Positions 34,787 through 43,209 are shown, counted from the stretch's first letter. The stretch: DNA of 64,000 nt from Crossiella sp. S99.2 (GCF_023094165.1 NZ_JALMDK010000008.1:363524-427523); one strand, 5' to 3'. Program-made: numbers and translations. The notes: generated by a model from the letters alone, not told the origin.

Positions 34787-35249
34787 TGTCGTCCTCCCTG
34801 CACTCCGGGCACCGGGTGTTGCCGGTGCAGTTCGTGCAGGTGCAGTTCTCCGGGTCGTTCTCGCCGTGGCAGTTCCAGTTGCCGGGGCAGATTTCGCAGT
34901 CAGCCACGTGTGGTTCCTGGTGGCGGCGGAGGGCGTCGGTGACGGTGCGGCCGTTGACGCGGAGTTGCGGCGCGGCCCAGCGGGCGATGCGCAGTGCGGT
35001 GTCCAGGTCGAAGCGGTGCCGGGCCAGCCAGTCCTCGGTGCGCGCGGAGGGGATTGGCTCGTGGGAGCGGGTGCCGTCGGCGGCGTAGCAGGTGCTGAGG
35101 TAGCGCACGGCCCACCGGTCGTGGCCGGCGTAGGCCACGGTCACCGCGAAGGTATGGCCGTCCACTGTGGACAGTGACTCGTAGGGCAGGCACGACACGA
35201 CGTACTCGGTGACCCAGGATGTTGCCTCTGCTGGGGGCAGGTCAGCCAT
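34773..35249 (-). CDS. Hypothetical protein with Cys-rich C-terminus
   Basis: 158 aa from ATG 35249. An alpha/beta N-terminus (TFAVTVAYAGHDRWAVRYL) and a C-terminal segment with eight or more Cys (CEICPGNWNC ... CTCTNC ... CPEC), likely two zinc ribbons. Overlaps both neighbours slightly. Confidence 0.55.
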   Translation of the reverse strand: MADLPPAEATSWVTEYVVSCLPYESLSTVDGHTFAVTVAYAGHDRWAVRYLSTCYAADGTRSHEPIPSARTEDWLARHRFDLDTALRIARWAAPQLRVNGRTVTDALRRHQEPHVADCEICPGNWNCHGENDPENCTCTNCTGNTRCPECREDDSGDF

Positions 35250-35652
35250 GGGGAGCCTCCTTGTGGGTTCCGCTCGGGCAGGTGCACCCCTGCACCGGGT
35301 CCCACGAGAAGCACACGTCGGCGTAGCCCTCGGTGTGGCCACACGGCAGCGACCGGGCAGGGCTAGTGCCGAAGTCCACGTTCGTGACCTGCCGCTGACA
35401 CCGCGGGCACAGCAGGTACGGGTTGGCGAAGGAGTCAGGCAACGGAGGAATGACGTCCGGTTCGTCCTCTCCCGGGAACCAGTCCGGGCAGGAGAAGTAG
35501 GTCAAGTGGCCGCACATGCACTGCTCCGGCAGGCCACCGGTCGACGGCTCCCCGTGCTGGCCGTCATATGGCTGGCCCTCATATTCCCCGACGGGCTGAA
35601 CATGGTCGGCGCCGTCGCAGGACAGTCGGTGTTCGGCGGACAGGTCAGCCAC
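35242..35652 (-). CDS. Hypothetical Cys-rich protein
   Basis: 136 aa. Cys pairs CMCGH, CPRCQ, CGH and CTCPSG suggest a multi-zinc structural protein. It shares the MADL start with the downstream gene (35249), so the two may be related by duplication. Confidence 0.55.
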   Translation of the reverse strand: MADLSAEHRLSCDGADHVQPVGEYEGQPYDGQHGEPSTGGLPEQCMCGHLTYFSCPDWFPGEDEPDVIPPLPDSFANPYLLCPRCQRQVTNVDFGTSPARSLPCGHTEGYADVCFSWDPVQGCTCPSGTHKEAPHG

Positions 35653-35974
35653 GGTCGGCCTCCGTGATCTCGGCGATGCAGGCCGGGCACAGCAAGGTGC
35701 CGTCGACGTCGAACCCGGCGGTGGGGCGGGTGCAGCCCTCGCACGGCACGTGGTCCGCGGTCGGCATCACCGGCCCGGTGGTGCAGCTGGTGCAGGTAGG
35801 CCAGTCGCAGGCCTCCGGGGTGGGGCTCGGGCACGGGGCCAGCCGGGCGGTCGGGCGGGCTGGCCGGGGGGTGGGTGTGCGCCAGCGCAGGACCAGGCTG
35901 GTGAGGTTGGCCAGTCCGGCCCAGGCCAGCAGGATGAGGCGGTCCCGCCACGGCAGGCGGTCGCGGCCGTTCAT
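35645..35974 (-). CDS. Small membrane/zinc-ribbon protein
   Basis: 109 aa from ATG 35974 (ATGA overlap). A hydrophobic stretch (about 12-27, ILLAWAGLANLTSLVL) is followed by CTSCTTG, CEGC and CPAC pairs. Unknown function. Confidence 0.55.
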   Translation of the reverse strand: MNGRDRLPWRDRLILLAWAGLANLTSLVLRWRTPTPRPARPTARLAPCPSPTPEACDWPTCTSCTTGPVMPTADHVPCEGCTRPTAGFDVDGTLLCPACIAEITEADRG

Positions 35975-36237
35975 CGCGCACCGCCGGCGGTGTCGTCCTG
36001 GGTGAAGTCCGGGCCGCCGTGCGCGGCCAGCAACTCCAGCGCGGCCTTGCCGCCGTTGTGGCGGCGCACCTGGGCGCGGATCGTCTCGCCGACCTGCATC
36101 TGCTCGATGAGCACCGGGCCACCGGCGAACAGCCCGACCAGGCGGGACACGTCGTGGGTGCCGGTGACGACGAGCACGACCACCGGTTCCGGGCCGAACG
36201 GGGACGGCGTGTCGTAGGCGCGGGTCTCGTAGCTCAC
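35971..36237 (-). CDS. Hypothetical protein
   Basis: 88 aa, alpha/beta, with a VVVLVVTGTHDVSRLVGLF beta-alpha unit and no Cys. Held in a chain of ATGA overlaps at both ends. Confidence 0.55.
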   Translation of the reverse strand: MSYETRAYDTPSPFGPEPVVVLVVTGTHDVSRLVGLFAGGPVLIEQMQVGETIRAQVRRHNGGKAALELLAAHGGPDFTQDDTAGGAR

Positions 36238-36518
36238 CAGGCACCTCCGGCGGTGTCCTCGCGCTCGGCGGCGCGGACTGCGGCCGCCTCGTCCAGGTCA
36301 CACCCCAGGTGCCCGCAGTGCGCCAGGACCAGGTCGATCACGTCGTACAGGCCCATCGGCGACGGTGAGCCCGCGGTGGTGCAGCGGGCGCACACGGTCT
36401 GGCAGTACACGCCCAGCTGGGTGTCGTAGGTGTTGAGGTGGAGGTTCTCGGGGGTCCCGCAGCCCGCGCATGCCTCGGCGCCGGGGCAGTGGGTGGTGTC
36501 GTCGAGGTCGAGGGTCAC
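36234..36518 (-). CDS. Hypothetical Cys-rich protein
   Basis: 94 aa from GTG 36518 (GTGA overlap). Contains CAGCGTPENLH, CQTVCARC and CGHLGC, so probably a zinc-binding protein. Unknown function. Confidence 0.55.
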   Translation of the reverse strand: MTLDLDDTTHCPGAEACAGCGTPENLHLNTYDTQLGVYCQTVCARCTTAGSPSPMGLYDVIDLVLAHCGHLGCDLDEAAAVRAAEREDTAGGAW

Positions 36519-36979
36519 GGGGTCACCCGCTTCGGGGCCTGCTCGCGCAGCCACTTCGCCACCGCGCACGCCTGGGCGGAGGTCAACCCGGCGGTGTCGG
36601 GGCCACCAAACTGCAAGTCCAGCGCCGCCCGTTCCAGAGCGTGCTGGGCGGCCGCGGCGGATGTGTCCCCGCCGAGGGGGTAGAGCGCCCGGCCCGCGCG
36701 GTGGAAGCGGCCCTGGTCGGTGAGCAGTGCGCGCAGGCGCACCGGGTCGAACGTCGCGGTCTCGTGGAACTCGCGGGCCTCGGTGGGGTTGTCCGGGCGG
36801 TCGCCGGTGGAGAGCCGGTCATAGACCCGGCGGGCGGCCAGCAGCAACGCGCGTGCCTTGTCGTGCAGGTAGTGCCCGTTGCCCTCGTCGGCGGCGTTGA
36901 ACACCCGCGAGGTGTAGTCGAGCAGGCCGAGGAGGTCTTCGGCGAGCAGGTCGGTGATGTCCTGGCGGGTGCGGTTCAT
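36515..36979 (-). CDS. Hypothetical helical protein
   Basis: 154 aa from ATG 36979. Entirely helical, with one Cys. ATGA overlap with the upstream gene, GTGA with the downstream one. No family recognised. Confidence 0.55.
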   Translation of the reverse strand: MNRTRQDITDLLAEDLLGLLDYTSRVFNAADEGNGHYLHDKARALLLAARRVYDRLSTGDRPDNPTEAREFHETATFDPVRLRALLTDQGRFHRAGRALYPLGGDTSAAAAQHALERAALDLQFGGPDTAGLTSAQACAVAKWLREQAPKRVTP

Positions 36980-38004
36980 CGCTGGATCTCCACGGTGAAG
37001 AGCGGGCAGGCCGGGTCGAACTCGCCGAGGTCGAACCCGGTCGGCGGGTCGTTGAGGAAGAGCCGGACGGGGGCCTTGGACAGCGGGCAGTCCGCCGAGG
37101 TCCAGTAGGGCCGGGTGACCGCGCCGTGGTGCTGGTGCACCGCGACCCGCCCGCCGGTGATCTCGACGGTCTGGCGGCAGGCCAGGCAGGTCCACGTCCA
37201 CGTGGTCTGCGGGTCAGATTCGGCCGGGGTGGCGTGCAGGCGGGCCAGCTCGGCGCGGGCCTGGTCCCGCTCGCCCATGGTCTGGGCCAGCGCGGTGGCG
37301 CACTGCCGGTACCGCGCGCCCCAGTTCACCGCGGCGGTGAAGTACTCCGCGGCCGCCTGCTGGCGCTCGGTGTACTTCTTGGTGACCACGTCGATGCGCG
37401 TGGTGGCCTCGGCCAGGCGGGCTGCCAGCTTGGCGGTCTCCTCGGTGGCGTTGCGCTGGCGGTGCAGCAGCCGGTGGAGTTGCGCGGCCAGGCGGGCGTG
37501 CTCCGGTCGGATCACGTCGCGGATTCGGCGGAGGCGTTCGGCGTTGGCATCCCAGTCCGGTCCGCGGCGGCGGGCTTCGGTGTCGGCGGTGAGGTCGACG
37601 GCGGCCAGGGCGTCCTCGACCGTCTCCCACATCACGGCCTCCGAGGTGGCCGCCGTGGGCAGGGGGTGGTCGAGAACGGCGGCGACCTCGTGGGAGGGCT
37701 GCACCGGCCAGCCCGCCATCTCGAGGTCGTCGCCGACAAGTTCGCGCAGGTTGCCGCCGGTGAGGTCCCGCCAGTAGTAGCCGGGCCATGCGCCGACGGG
37801 GAGTTTGATGCGGCGGTGCGCGGTCGGGGACAGCCGGTCGGTGTCGGGGGCCAGGCGCACGGTGCCGATCGGGTCGGCGGCCGGCGAACCGTGGGCGGCG
37901 GGGTGGTCGCTGGGGCGGTGGACCGCGGCGAGCAGCAGGGCCAGGGCGGCGGTCGGCATGATCCGGCCTGTGCCCAGGTGCGGCGGCGGGGTTGGGGTGG
38001 TCAC
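36976..38004 (-). CDS. Hypothetical coiled-coil protein with C-terminal zinc ribbon
   Basis: 342 aa from GTG 38004. Residues 70-120 hold the GAWPGYYWRDLTGGNL block, about 150-270 are coiled coil (AAQLHRLLHRQRNATEETAK), and the end has CLACRQ with a later Cys. Coupled to neighbours on both sides. Unknown role. Confidence 0.55.
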   Translation of the reverse strand: MTTPTPPPHLGTGRIMPTAALALLLAAVHRPSDHPAAHGSPAADPIGTVRLAPDTDRLSPTAHRRIKLPVGAWPGYYWRDLTGGNLRELVGDDLEMAGWPVQPSHEVAAVLDHPLPTAATSEAVMWETVEDALAAVDLTADTEARRRGPDWDANAERLRRIRDVIRPEHARLAAQLHRLLHRQRNATEETAKLAARLAEATTRIDVVTKKYTERQQAAAEYFTAAVNWGARYRQCATALAQTMGERDQARAELARLHATPAESDPQTTWTWTCLACRQTVEITGGRVAVHQHHGAVTRPYWTSADCPLSKAPVRLFLNDPPTGFDLGEFDPACPLFTVEIQR

Positions 38005-38309
38005 GGCTGTGCCCCTTCGTCGGTGGTGGTGGCGAGTTCGGAGACGTGGATCAGCAAGGCCGGGCCGGTCCGGGTGGCGGCGTGGACGTAGAGCACGTCG
38101 TCGTCGACGGGCAGCCGGGCCCACGCGGCGCGCAACGAGTAGTTCAGGGCGGGCGGGTTACCGGCGGCCGCCATCCATGAGCGGCCCAGGACGCGGTCGG
38201 CCCAGTCCTCGACGTGGACGGTGAGCCGGTGGGGGTCGGTGCCCACCACCGCGCGCACCACGGCCTGGGCGGTGGTGGCGGCCAGGGGGTGGGGGTCGGG
38301 GTGGATCAC
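38001..38309 (-). CDS. Hypothetical protein
   Basis: 102 aa from GTG 38309. Helix-sheet composition with DWADRVLGRSWMAAAG. Its GTGA junctions to both neighbours support the frame. No motif recognised. Confidence 0.55.
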   Translation of the reverse strand: MIHPDPHPLAATTAQAVVRAVVGTDPHRLTVHVEDWADRVLGRSWMAAAGNPPALNYSLRAAWARLPVDDDVLYVHAATRTGPALLIHVSELATTTDEGAQP

Positions 38310-38719
38310 AGTCGCCCTCCCTGGGCGTAGTGAACGGCCGAGAACAGCGCGGCCGCACGGGTGAGTGCCTCGACGGTGGAGATCCATTCCCCGGTGGCGG
38401 CGCGGATGGGGCGAGGGGCGCGGGCGGGATCACAGACGATGTTGTGGAAGTAGGCCTGGCCCTGCTGGTCGATGACCCCTGGGCCGTCGAGGCGGACGGT
38501 GGCCACGCCCAGCAGGCCGAGGTGGAGTGCGTGCAGGACCGCGGCCGCCCGGGTCCGGACGCCGAGACGTTTCATGATCGTGAACAGGCGTGATTTCACG
38601 GTGTCGAGGGCGATGTGGAGCCGGGCGGCGATCTCGGCGTTGGTCAGGCCCTCGGCGACCAGGCGGAGCACGGCGATCTGGGGTTCGGTAAGGCCGCGGC
38701 CGCGGTGGGGGGTGCTCAT
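38306..38719 (-). CDS. LuxR-type HTH protein (1)
   Basis: 137 aa from ATG 38719. The N-terminus is a full GerE/LuxR HTH (LTEPQIAVLRLVAEGLTNAEIAARL then TVKSRLFTIMKRLGV), directly at the start without a receiver domain. A 65-residue C-terminal part of unknown fold follows. A second protein with the same design precedes it (38716-39150). Confidence 0.75.
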   Translation of the reverse strand: MSTPHRGRGLTEPQIAVLRLVAEGLTNAEIAARLHIALDTVKSRLFTIMKRLGVRTRAAAVLHALHLGLLGVATVRLDGPGVIDQQGQAYFHNIVCDPARAPRPIRAATGEWISTVEALTRAAALFSAVHYAQGGRL

Positions 38720-39150
38720 CGGCGTGCCTGCCTGGCGTGCTGGGCGGCGGCCAGGAGCTGACCGGCCAGGGTGGTGGCGTGCTCGGCCGTCATCGATCCG
38801 TAGCGGGCCAGCCACACCGGTTCTCCGTCGGAGAGGGGGAAGGGGTGGTAGTTGACGGCACTCCACCTGCGCTCTCCGGTGTCCCGGACCTGACTGGGTG
38901 TGGGCAGCGGTACCAGTGCGAAGTCGAGCAGCCCTTGATGGGCGGCGATCATCACCGCGACCGTGCGGGTGTTCGCGCCGAGCCGGTCCATGCACTCGGT
39001 GATCCGGGTTTTCACCGTGGAGGGCGAGAGGACCAGGCGGGCGGCGATCTCGTTGGTGGTCAGGCCCTGGGCGACCAGGTTGAGCGCGGTGCGCTGGGCG
39101 GGGGTGAGCCACGTGGCCCCGCGGGCGCGGCGGGCGCTGCGGTCGGTCAT
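38716..39150 (-). CDS. LuxR-type HTH protein (2)
   Basis: 144 aa from ATG 39150. The HTH (LTPAQRTALNLVAQGLTTNEIAARL then TVKTRITECMDRLG) matches that of the next gene, joined by an ATGA overlap. The C-terminal portion (about 80-144) includes RRWSAVNYHPFPLSDGEP. No sensor domain. Likely a phage transcription regulator, perhaps dimerising with its neighbour. Confidence 0.75.
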   Translation of the reverse strand: MTDRSARRARGATWLTPAQRTALNLVAQGLTTNEIAARLVLSPSTVKTRITECMDRLGANTRTVAVMIAAHQGLLDFALVPLPTPSQVRDTGERRWSAVNYHPFPLSDGEPVWLARYGSMTAEHATTLAGQLLAAAQHARQARR

Positions 39151-39584
39151 GCAGCCAGCTCGAGCTTGACCAGCAGCGCTGACCACTCCGCCGTGCTCAG
39201 CTCGCGGGGCGCGTCGGCCGGGTACATCGGCTCGTCCAGGTCCAGCGGGAGGATGTCCCACAGGGTGACCATCGGCGAGGGCACTCGACCCAGACGGCCG
39301 ATGATCTTGACGGCGTACAGGCGGCCGAGCACGTGGGTGCGGTCGGAGGTGGTCGGCGGGTGCAGCTCGATCTTGTCGATCGTGGCCAGCGAGGAGGCCC
39401 ACTCGGCCAGCGGCCGGTGCGCGCGGGGCTCGGCCACGAAGTGGTTCAGCGTGAGCCTGGCGCCCTTCCACGAGTCGAACTCGATCCGCGTGGGGAAGTA
39501 CAGCCTGCTGTGGCGGGCGAGGTGGCGTTCGATGCGGCGCAGCGTGTCGCGGCCACCGAACCGCGGTGTGGATGTCTCGCTCAT
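39147..39584 (-). CDS. Hypothetical protein
   Basis: 145 aa. A basic N-terminus (RRIERHLARHSRLYFP), then alpha/beta. It overlaps the LuxR gene (ATGA) and the upstream gene. No family recognised. Confidence 0.55.
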   Translation of the reverse strand: MSETSTPRFGGRDTLRRIERHLARHSRLYFPTRIEFDSWKGARLTLNHFVAEPRAHRPLAEWASSLATIDKIELHPPTTSDRTHVLGRLYAVKIIGRLGRVPSPMVTLWDILPLDLDEPMYPADAPRELSTAEWSALLVKLELAA

Positions 39585-40093
39585 CCGGTCACCGCCGCGG
39601 CGTCGGCGTCGGTGGGCAGGCCCTCGGCGACGGAGTAGTCGACCAGGGCGCGCAGGAATTCCGGCTCGATCTGTCCGGTGCAGGCCGAGCCCAGCCCGGC
39701 GACCAGCAGGTCACGGTCCTGCCCGATCAGGGTGATCAACACCGTTACGGGGATGTCGGGCAGCTCGTCGGGGACCAGGCCGTGCACGCGGATGTAGGCG
39801 ATGCCCGCGTCTTTGCGGTCCTCCACCGTGATCACCTGGCAGGTGATCACGTCGTGCCAGGCCAGCAGCGCGGGCAGCAGCACCTTCGCCCGGGGGGCCA
39901 GGCCGAGCACGCTGTCCAGGGACTCCGCGTCGGGGTCGCCGAGTTGGAGCTGGATGTCGAGCAGGTCCGCGGCCAGGGACAGGCGGGTGATCGGCGGCAG
40001 GTCGCGGTGGATACCCAGCCAGCGCAGCAGACGGCCGGTGGGGGGTACGACGGGGTGGACGGGGTGGACGGGGTGGGTGGGCAGTTTGCCCAT
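39581..40093 (-). CDS. Hypothetical protein
   Basis: 170 aa from ATG 40093 (GGAG upstream); ATG 40123, joined TGATG to the upstream stop, is the alternative. The HPVHPVHPVV repeat is followed by helical and beta parts without known motif. Confidence 0.55.
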   Translation of the reverse strand: MGKLPTHPVHPVHPVVPPTGRLLRWLGIHRDLPPITRLSLAADLLDIQLQLGDPDAESLDSVLGLAPRAKVLLPALLAWHDVITCQVITVEDRKDAGIAYIRVHGLVPDELPDIPVTVLITLIGQDRDLLVAGLGSACTGQIEPEFLRALVDYSVAEGLPTDADAAAVTG

Positions 40094-40122
40094 GACGGCA
40101 GCTCCGTTCTGTGGCTGGGGCA

Positions 40123-40275
40123 TCAGGTGCCCCAGCCGGTCATGAGGGCAAGCACGGGAACACCGGCCAGGACCAGGCCGAGGGCGAACCCGAACAGGAC
40201 GGGGAAGAACAACGCGCGCAGGACCGCGCCCGCATACGCCAGGCGCCCGCGGCCGCGGGCGCGGTCCCGCCTCAC
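40123..40275 (-). CDS. 50-aa membrane protein
   Basis: GTG 40275 shares GTGA with the upstream stop. A basic N-terminus and one long hydrophobic stretch (about 20-45, FFPVLFGFALGLVLAG). Unknown role. Confidence 0.5.
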   Translation of the reverse strand: MRRDRARGRGRLAYAGAVLRALFFPVLFGFALGLVLAGVPVLALMTGWGT

Positions 40276-40763
40276 CGGGGGCTCCGGCGGCGCAGCATCC
40301 GGCACACCGCGGCGGTGGCGGTGGCCAGCACCAGGCCGCCGAGGAGGGCTTCGGCGGGGCCGATGCCGTGCGGGGCCAGGGTTTGCCAGGCGATGACGAC
40401 CAGCACCAGCAGCAGCCCGGTCACCGTGGCCACAGCGGCGGCGAACTCCCGGTGGGGCCGGGTGGATTCCCAGGTGCGGCAGACGGCCGTCCAGGTGCGG
40501 CGGGCGGTCATCCACCGTGCCCGGTCGAGCTGGGCAGCCAGCGCCTCGCGGTCGGCGGCCATCAGCATCCACTCGGGCAGGGCCGGGATCTCCGGGCAGG
40601 TCAGCACCACCAGCGGCGCCAGCCCGCAGGTCGGCATCGGCGGGCCGATCCGGGTGACCTGCGCGGTGCAGCCGTCCATCCGGCGGCCACCGGGCAACCC
40701 GAACGCCCACATGGTGTGCGGGGGCAGCGGGATGCGGTCGCCGATGTGCAGCGGGGTGGTCAT
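40272..40763 (-). CDS. Membrane protein with two C-terminal helices
   Basis: 163 aa from ATG 40763. A soluble N-terminal half with GDRIPLPPHTMWAFGLPGG, then two TM helices (about 105-122 and 131-150). Next to the 50-aa membrane protein, so the two may form a complex. Confidence 0.55.
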   Translation of the reverse strand: MTTPLHIGDRIPLPPHTMWAFGLPGGRRMDGCTAQVTRIGPPMPTCGLAPLVVLTCPEIPALPEWMLMAADREALAAQLDRARWMTARRTWTAVCRTWESTRPHREFAAAVATVTGLLLVLVVIAWQTLAPHGIGPAEALLGGLVLATATAAVCRMLRRRSPR

Positions 40764-41086
40764 CACGCCACCCCCACGCCGAGCTGACGGGCCAGGGCGC
40801 GGGCGTGACCGACCGCGGAGACCAGGGTGTAGGAGAGGAGACGGCCGCCGATCATGCGGGTGTCGCGCTCGAACAGGCGCGCGGTCGTGCCCTGGCTGGT
40901 GCGGTGCAGGGCGACGGCGGGCACCGCGGTGTCGGGGTCGAGCAGTACCGAGGCCCGCAGGTCCCCGGCGTGCAGGGTCGCGATCACCGCGGCCGAGGCG
41001 GCCAGGGTGCGCACGGTGTAGCCCGCCGCGCGCAGCTCGGCGGAGGCCTCGGCCAGGGTCATGGTGTCGAGCACGGTCCTGGGCAT
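40763..41086 (-). CDS. Hypothetical protein
   Basis: 107 aa from ATG 41086 (TGATG junction with upstream). Alpha/beta: LAEASAELRAAGYTVRTL then beta strands. No Cys. No family recognised. Confidence 0.5.
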   Translation of the reverse strand: MPRTVLDTMTLAEASAELRAAGYTVRTLAASAAVIATLHAGDLRASVLLDPDTAVPAVALHRTSQGTTARLFERDTRMIGGRLLSYTLVSAVGHARALARQLGVGVA

Positions 41087-41640
41087 CACGCACCGTCCCG
41101 CAGCAGCTCGAAGTACCAGGCGTGCTGCATGGACGTCACCAGCATGTCCGTCTGCCCGGCCGTGCGGACCTCGTCGTGACGGTGCTCGAAGCACCTCGGG
41201 CGGTCCTCGATGTCGAGCTGTACGCCCTCGCCGGTGCAGTCCGGACGGGCGCACATGGCGCAGTCCCGGCACAGACGGGTGCTCCGGTCCAGGCGCACCG
41301 TGCCGTTGCTGGTGCAGGTGGCCAGTGCGGCCACGGCCGGTCGCGGGGGCTGGTGGGCCACCGTGCAGAACGCCTCGGGGAAGTGGGTCAGCTCGGTGAA
41401 CCACGCCCCGGACTCGGGGTCGTGGTGGGCACGGCAGAGCACGCGGCCGCTGGTGTCGAGAATGGCGCCGAGCTGCCCGCAGTGCACGCAGCTCGCGCAG
41501 ATCCCGCAGTAGGCCTGCACCCTGCTGGTCTTCGTGCGTGGGGACCTGGTCGTCGTCGTGGCCACGACCGGGAACCGGTGGTGGGCCAGGAGGGCACAGC
41601 GCAGGCCGCGCCCGTTGTCGGTGGTGGCGGGGGCGGTCAT
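41086..41640 (-). CDS. Cys-rich hypothetical protein
   Basis: 184 aa from ATG 41640. Contains CGICASCVHCGQ, CRAHHDP, CRDCAMCARPDC: about a dozen Cys with His, suggesting several zinc sites. It has an LDT/GRVLCRAHHD ribbon like LIM or HNH-type folds, but no complete HNH core. Confidence 0.55.
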   Translation of the reverse strand: MTAPATTDNGRGLRCALLAHHRFPVVATTTTRSPRTKTSRVQAYCGICASCVHCGQLGAILDTSGRVLCRAHHDPESGAWFTELTHFPEAFCTVAHQPPRPAVAALATCTSNGTVRLDRSTRLCRDCAMCARPDCTGEGVQLDIEDRPRCFEHRHDEVRTAGQTDMLVTSMQHAWYFELLRDGA

Positions 41641-42062
41641 CACGCCACCACCGCCGGAAGACCCTCGGCGGCCCACGTCCGCAGCACGGCCACATCCACC
41701 GGCTGGTTCTCCAGCCAGCCGTGCTCATCGCGGGCGTCCAGCTCGAAGCGCGCGGTCGCGACCGTCGCGGCCGCACCATCCAGGTTCAGCACCATCCAGG
41801 TGTCCCAGCCCTCCAGCAGGGTGCGCAGGTGCAGGCAGGTGTGGCCGACGGTCCGGCTCTGGCCGAAGATCATTGCCCCGGTGAAGGACTCGTACCAGGC
41901 GGCCGCCATCCGCAGCCTGTCGTCGCCGTGGTGCGTGCCGATGACGATGTCGTCGTTGTCGGGGTGGATGGTGATGCTGACCGAGCCCGCCTGGTGGAGT
42001 TCGTGGCGGTCGATGTGCGCGGTGATCGCCCGCAGCCGGGGCAGCATGGTCGCGGTGGTCAT
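41640..42062 (-). CDS. Hypothetical protein
   Basis: 140 aa from ATG 42062. Mixed alpha/beta, containing HHGDDRLRMAAAWYESFTG and VLNLDGAAATVATARFELD. The junctions before and after it carry the same GGCGTGATGACC word. Unknown function. Confidence 0.5.
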   Translation of the reverse strand: MTTATMLPRLRAITAHIDRHELHQAGSVSITIHPDNDDIVIGTHHGDDRLRMAAAWYESFTGAMIFGQSRTVGHTCLHLRTLLEGWDTWMVLNLDGAAATVATARFELDARDEHGWLENQPVDVAVLRTWAAEGLPAVVA

Positions 42063-42232
42063 CACGCCACCGCCGCAACCGGCGCGGTCAGCGCCAGCTC
42101 GCCGTGGTGGAAGGTGGCCGGGGCCAGGATCTCGCCGCGGCGGATGTGTACGGAGGCGTGCTCGCCGCAGTGGGTGCAGTTGTCGGCCTGGTCCAGGTGG
42201 ACGGCGGGGATGGTGGTGGTGGTGGTCTGCAT
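42062..42232 (-). CDS. 56-aa protein with CxxC
   Basis: ATG 42232. CTHCGEHASVH forms a half zinc site, and the end is hydrophobic. Unknown. Confidence 0.45.
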   Translation of the reverse strand: MQTTTTTIPAVHLDQADNCTHCGEHASVHIRRGEILAPATFHHGELALTAPVAAVA

Positions 42233-42234
42233 GG

Positions 42235-42414
42235 TCAGACCCCCGCCCGGGTGGTCGTGGCCGCGGCGAACCACGGCGAGACGGCAGCGGCCGGGGCCGT
42301 GAGCTGGTCCCTGGTGCTGGCCTGGTGGAGCGCACCGGACTCGTGCAGGCGCCGGATCTGCCGGGCCAGCGTGGCGAGCCCTCCGGGCCGCTCGGTAACC
42401 TTCGGGTTGTCCAT
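42235..42414 (-). CDS. 59-aa hypothetical protein
   Basis: ATG 42414 with an AGGAGAGG RBS. A basic helix LATLARQIRRLHESGAL and an Ala/Thr-rich end. Second-class early gene beyond the HTH pair. The 142 bp upstream, before 42557, has no further gene. Confidence 0.5.
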   Translation of the reverse strand: MDNPKVTERPGGLATLARQIRRLHESGALHQASTRDQLTAPAAAVSPWFAAATTTRAGV

Positions 42415-42556
42415 CGGGAGGTACCTCTCCTGGTGGGGCGGGCCGCTCGTCCGCGCTGGTGACGCAGCGCGCGGGCGGCTCGCGTATGAACGGGGAACTG
42501 GTCGAGTGGGGCCGGTCCGGCTGGCGTCTCGGGGTGATCGCCAGCCGGACCGGGGA

Positions 42557-42769
42557 TCAGGCGGCGCGACGGCGGCGCGAACGGGCCAAGCTCGGGTCAA
42601 CCCACTGGTCAACGGCGGAGAGCAGGGCACGCCAGATGCCGCCTTCGACCCGCTGCACTCCCTTGAGTTCGCCGCTCCGCAGGGCGGCTCGGATGGTCTG
42701 CGGGTGGCGGCCGGTGTGCTTGGCGATTTGGGGGACGGTGAGCCACGAGTCGTCTTCCCTAGCTGGCAC
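42557..42769 (-). CDS. Excisionase-like HTH protein
   Basis: 70 aa from GTG 42769 (GGAGGTGCG upstream). The winged-helix/MerR-like core is WLTVPQIAKHTGRHPQTIR then RSGELKGVQRVEGG. Small basic proteins of this type act as excisionases (Xis) or Cro-like regulators. Second gene of the leftward operon starting at the operators. Confidence 0.65.
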   Translation of the reverse strand: MPAREDDSWLTVPQIAKHTGRHPQTIRAALRSGELKGVQRVEGGIWRALLSAVDQWVDPSLARSRRRRAA

Positions 42770-43040
42770 GGCGCACCTCCGCACGGGGGAGGTAGTCACG
42801 AATCGCCTCGTAGTCCTCGGGGGCCAGTACGAAGAGGTCACCGGGCGTGGCACCCAGTTCCATCTCGATCAGGCGGGCTACCGGCACCCTCAGCCGCAGG
42901 CGTTCGCCGCTGAGGAGTGTCGTGATCCGTGTCGCCGAAACGCCGGCAGCGTTGGCAAGTGCCTGCTGGGCGCCCCGAGTGGCCGGGACCGATCTGCGCA
43001 GCGTGTTGAGGTCGCGGACCGTGACGCTGATAAAACTCAC
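42759..43040 (-). CDS. XRE-type regulator, first gene of the leftward lytic operon (Cro-like)
   Basis: 93 aa from GTG 43040 with GGAGGCACACC upstream. An HTH spans about 24-70 (QQALANAAGVSATRITTLLSG). It is divergent from the repressor gene at 43210 across an operator array, the position of Cro. It may shut off the repressor at induction. Confidence 0.7.
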   Translation of the reverse strand: MSFISVTVRDLNTLRRSVPATRGAQQALANAAGVSATRITTLLSGERLRLRVPVARLIEMELGATPGDLFVLAPEDYEAIRDYLPRAEVRRAS

Positions 43041-43072
43041 GGTGTGCCTCCACGGCAGGTTGATGTCCTTAG

Positions 43073-43181
43073 GTCATCAACACACTGTTGATGACACCAG
43101 GACGTTAACCCGCGTGGCGGCTGGCGTCAACAGGGTGTTGATGACACGATTCGGTCACGACGTAAACTCGGAGTTGATGAT
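43073..43181. promoter_or_regulatory. Divergent operator array between repressor and Cro-like genes
   Basis: Site 1 at 43073-43095 is a perfect palindrome of 10-bp arms (GTCATCAACA / TGTTGATGAC) with spacer CAC. Site 2 at 43123-43145 keeps the whole right arm and 8 of 10 bases of the left. Site 3 at 43159-43181 is weaker (8/10 and 6/10). Site starts are 50 and 36 bp apart. They cover the region of both promoters. Confidence 0.75.
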
Positions 43182-43209
43182 CCGAGGGCAGACGGGGGTA
43201 CACAGGGCC

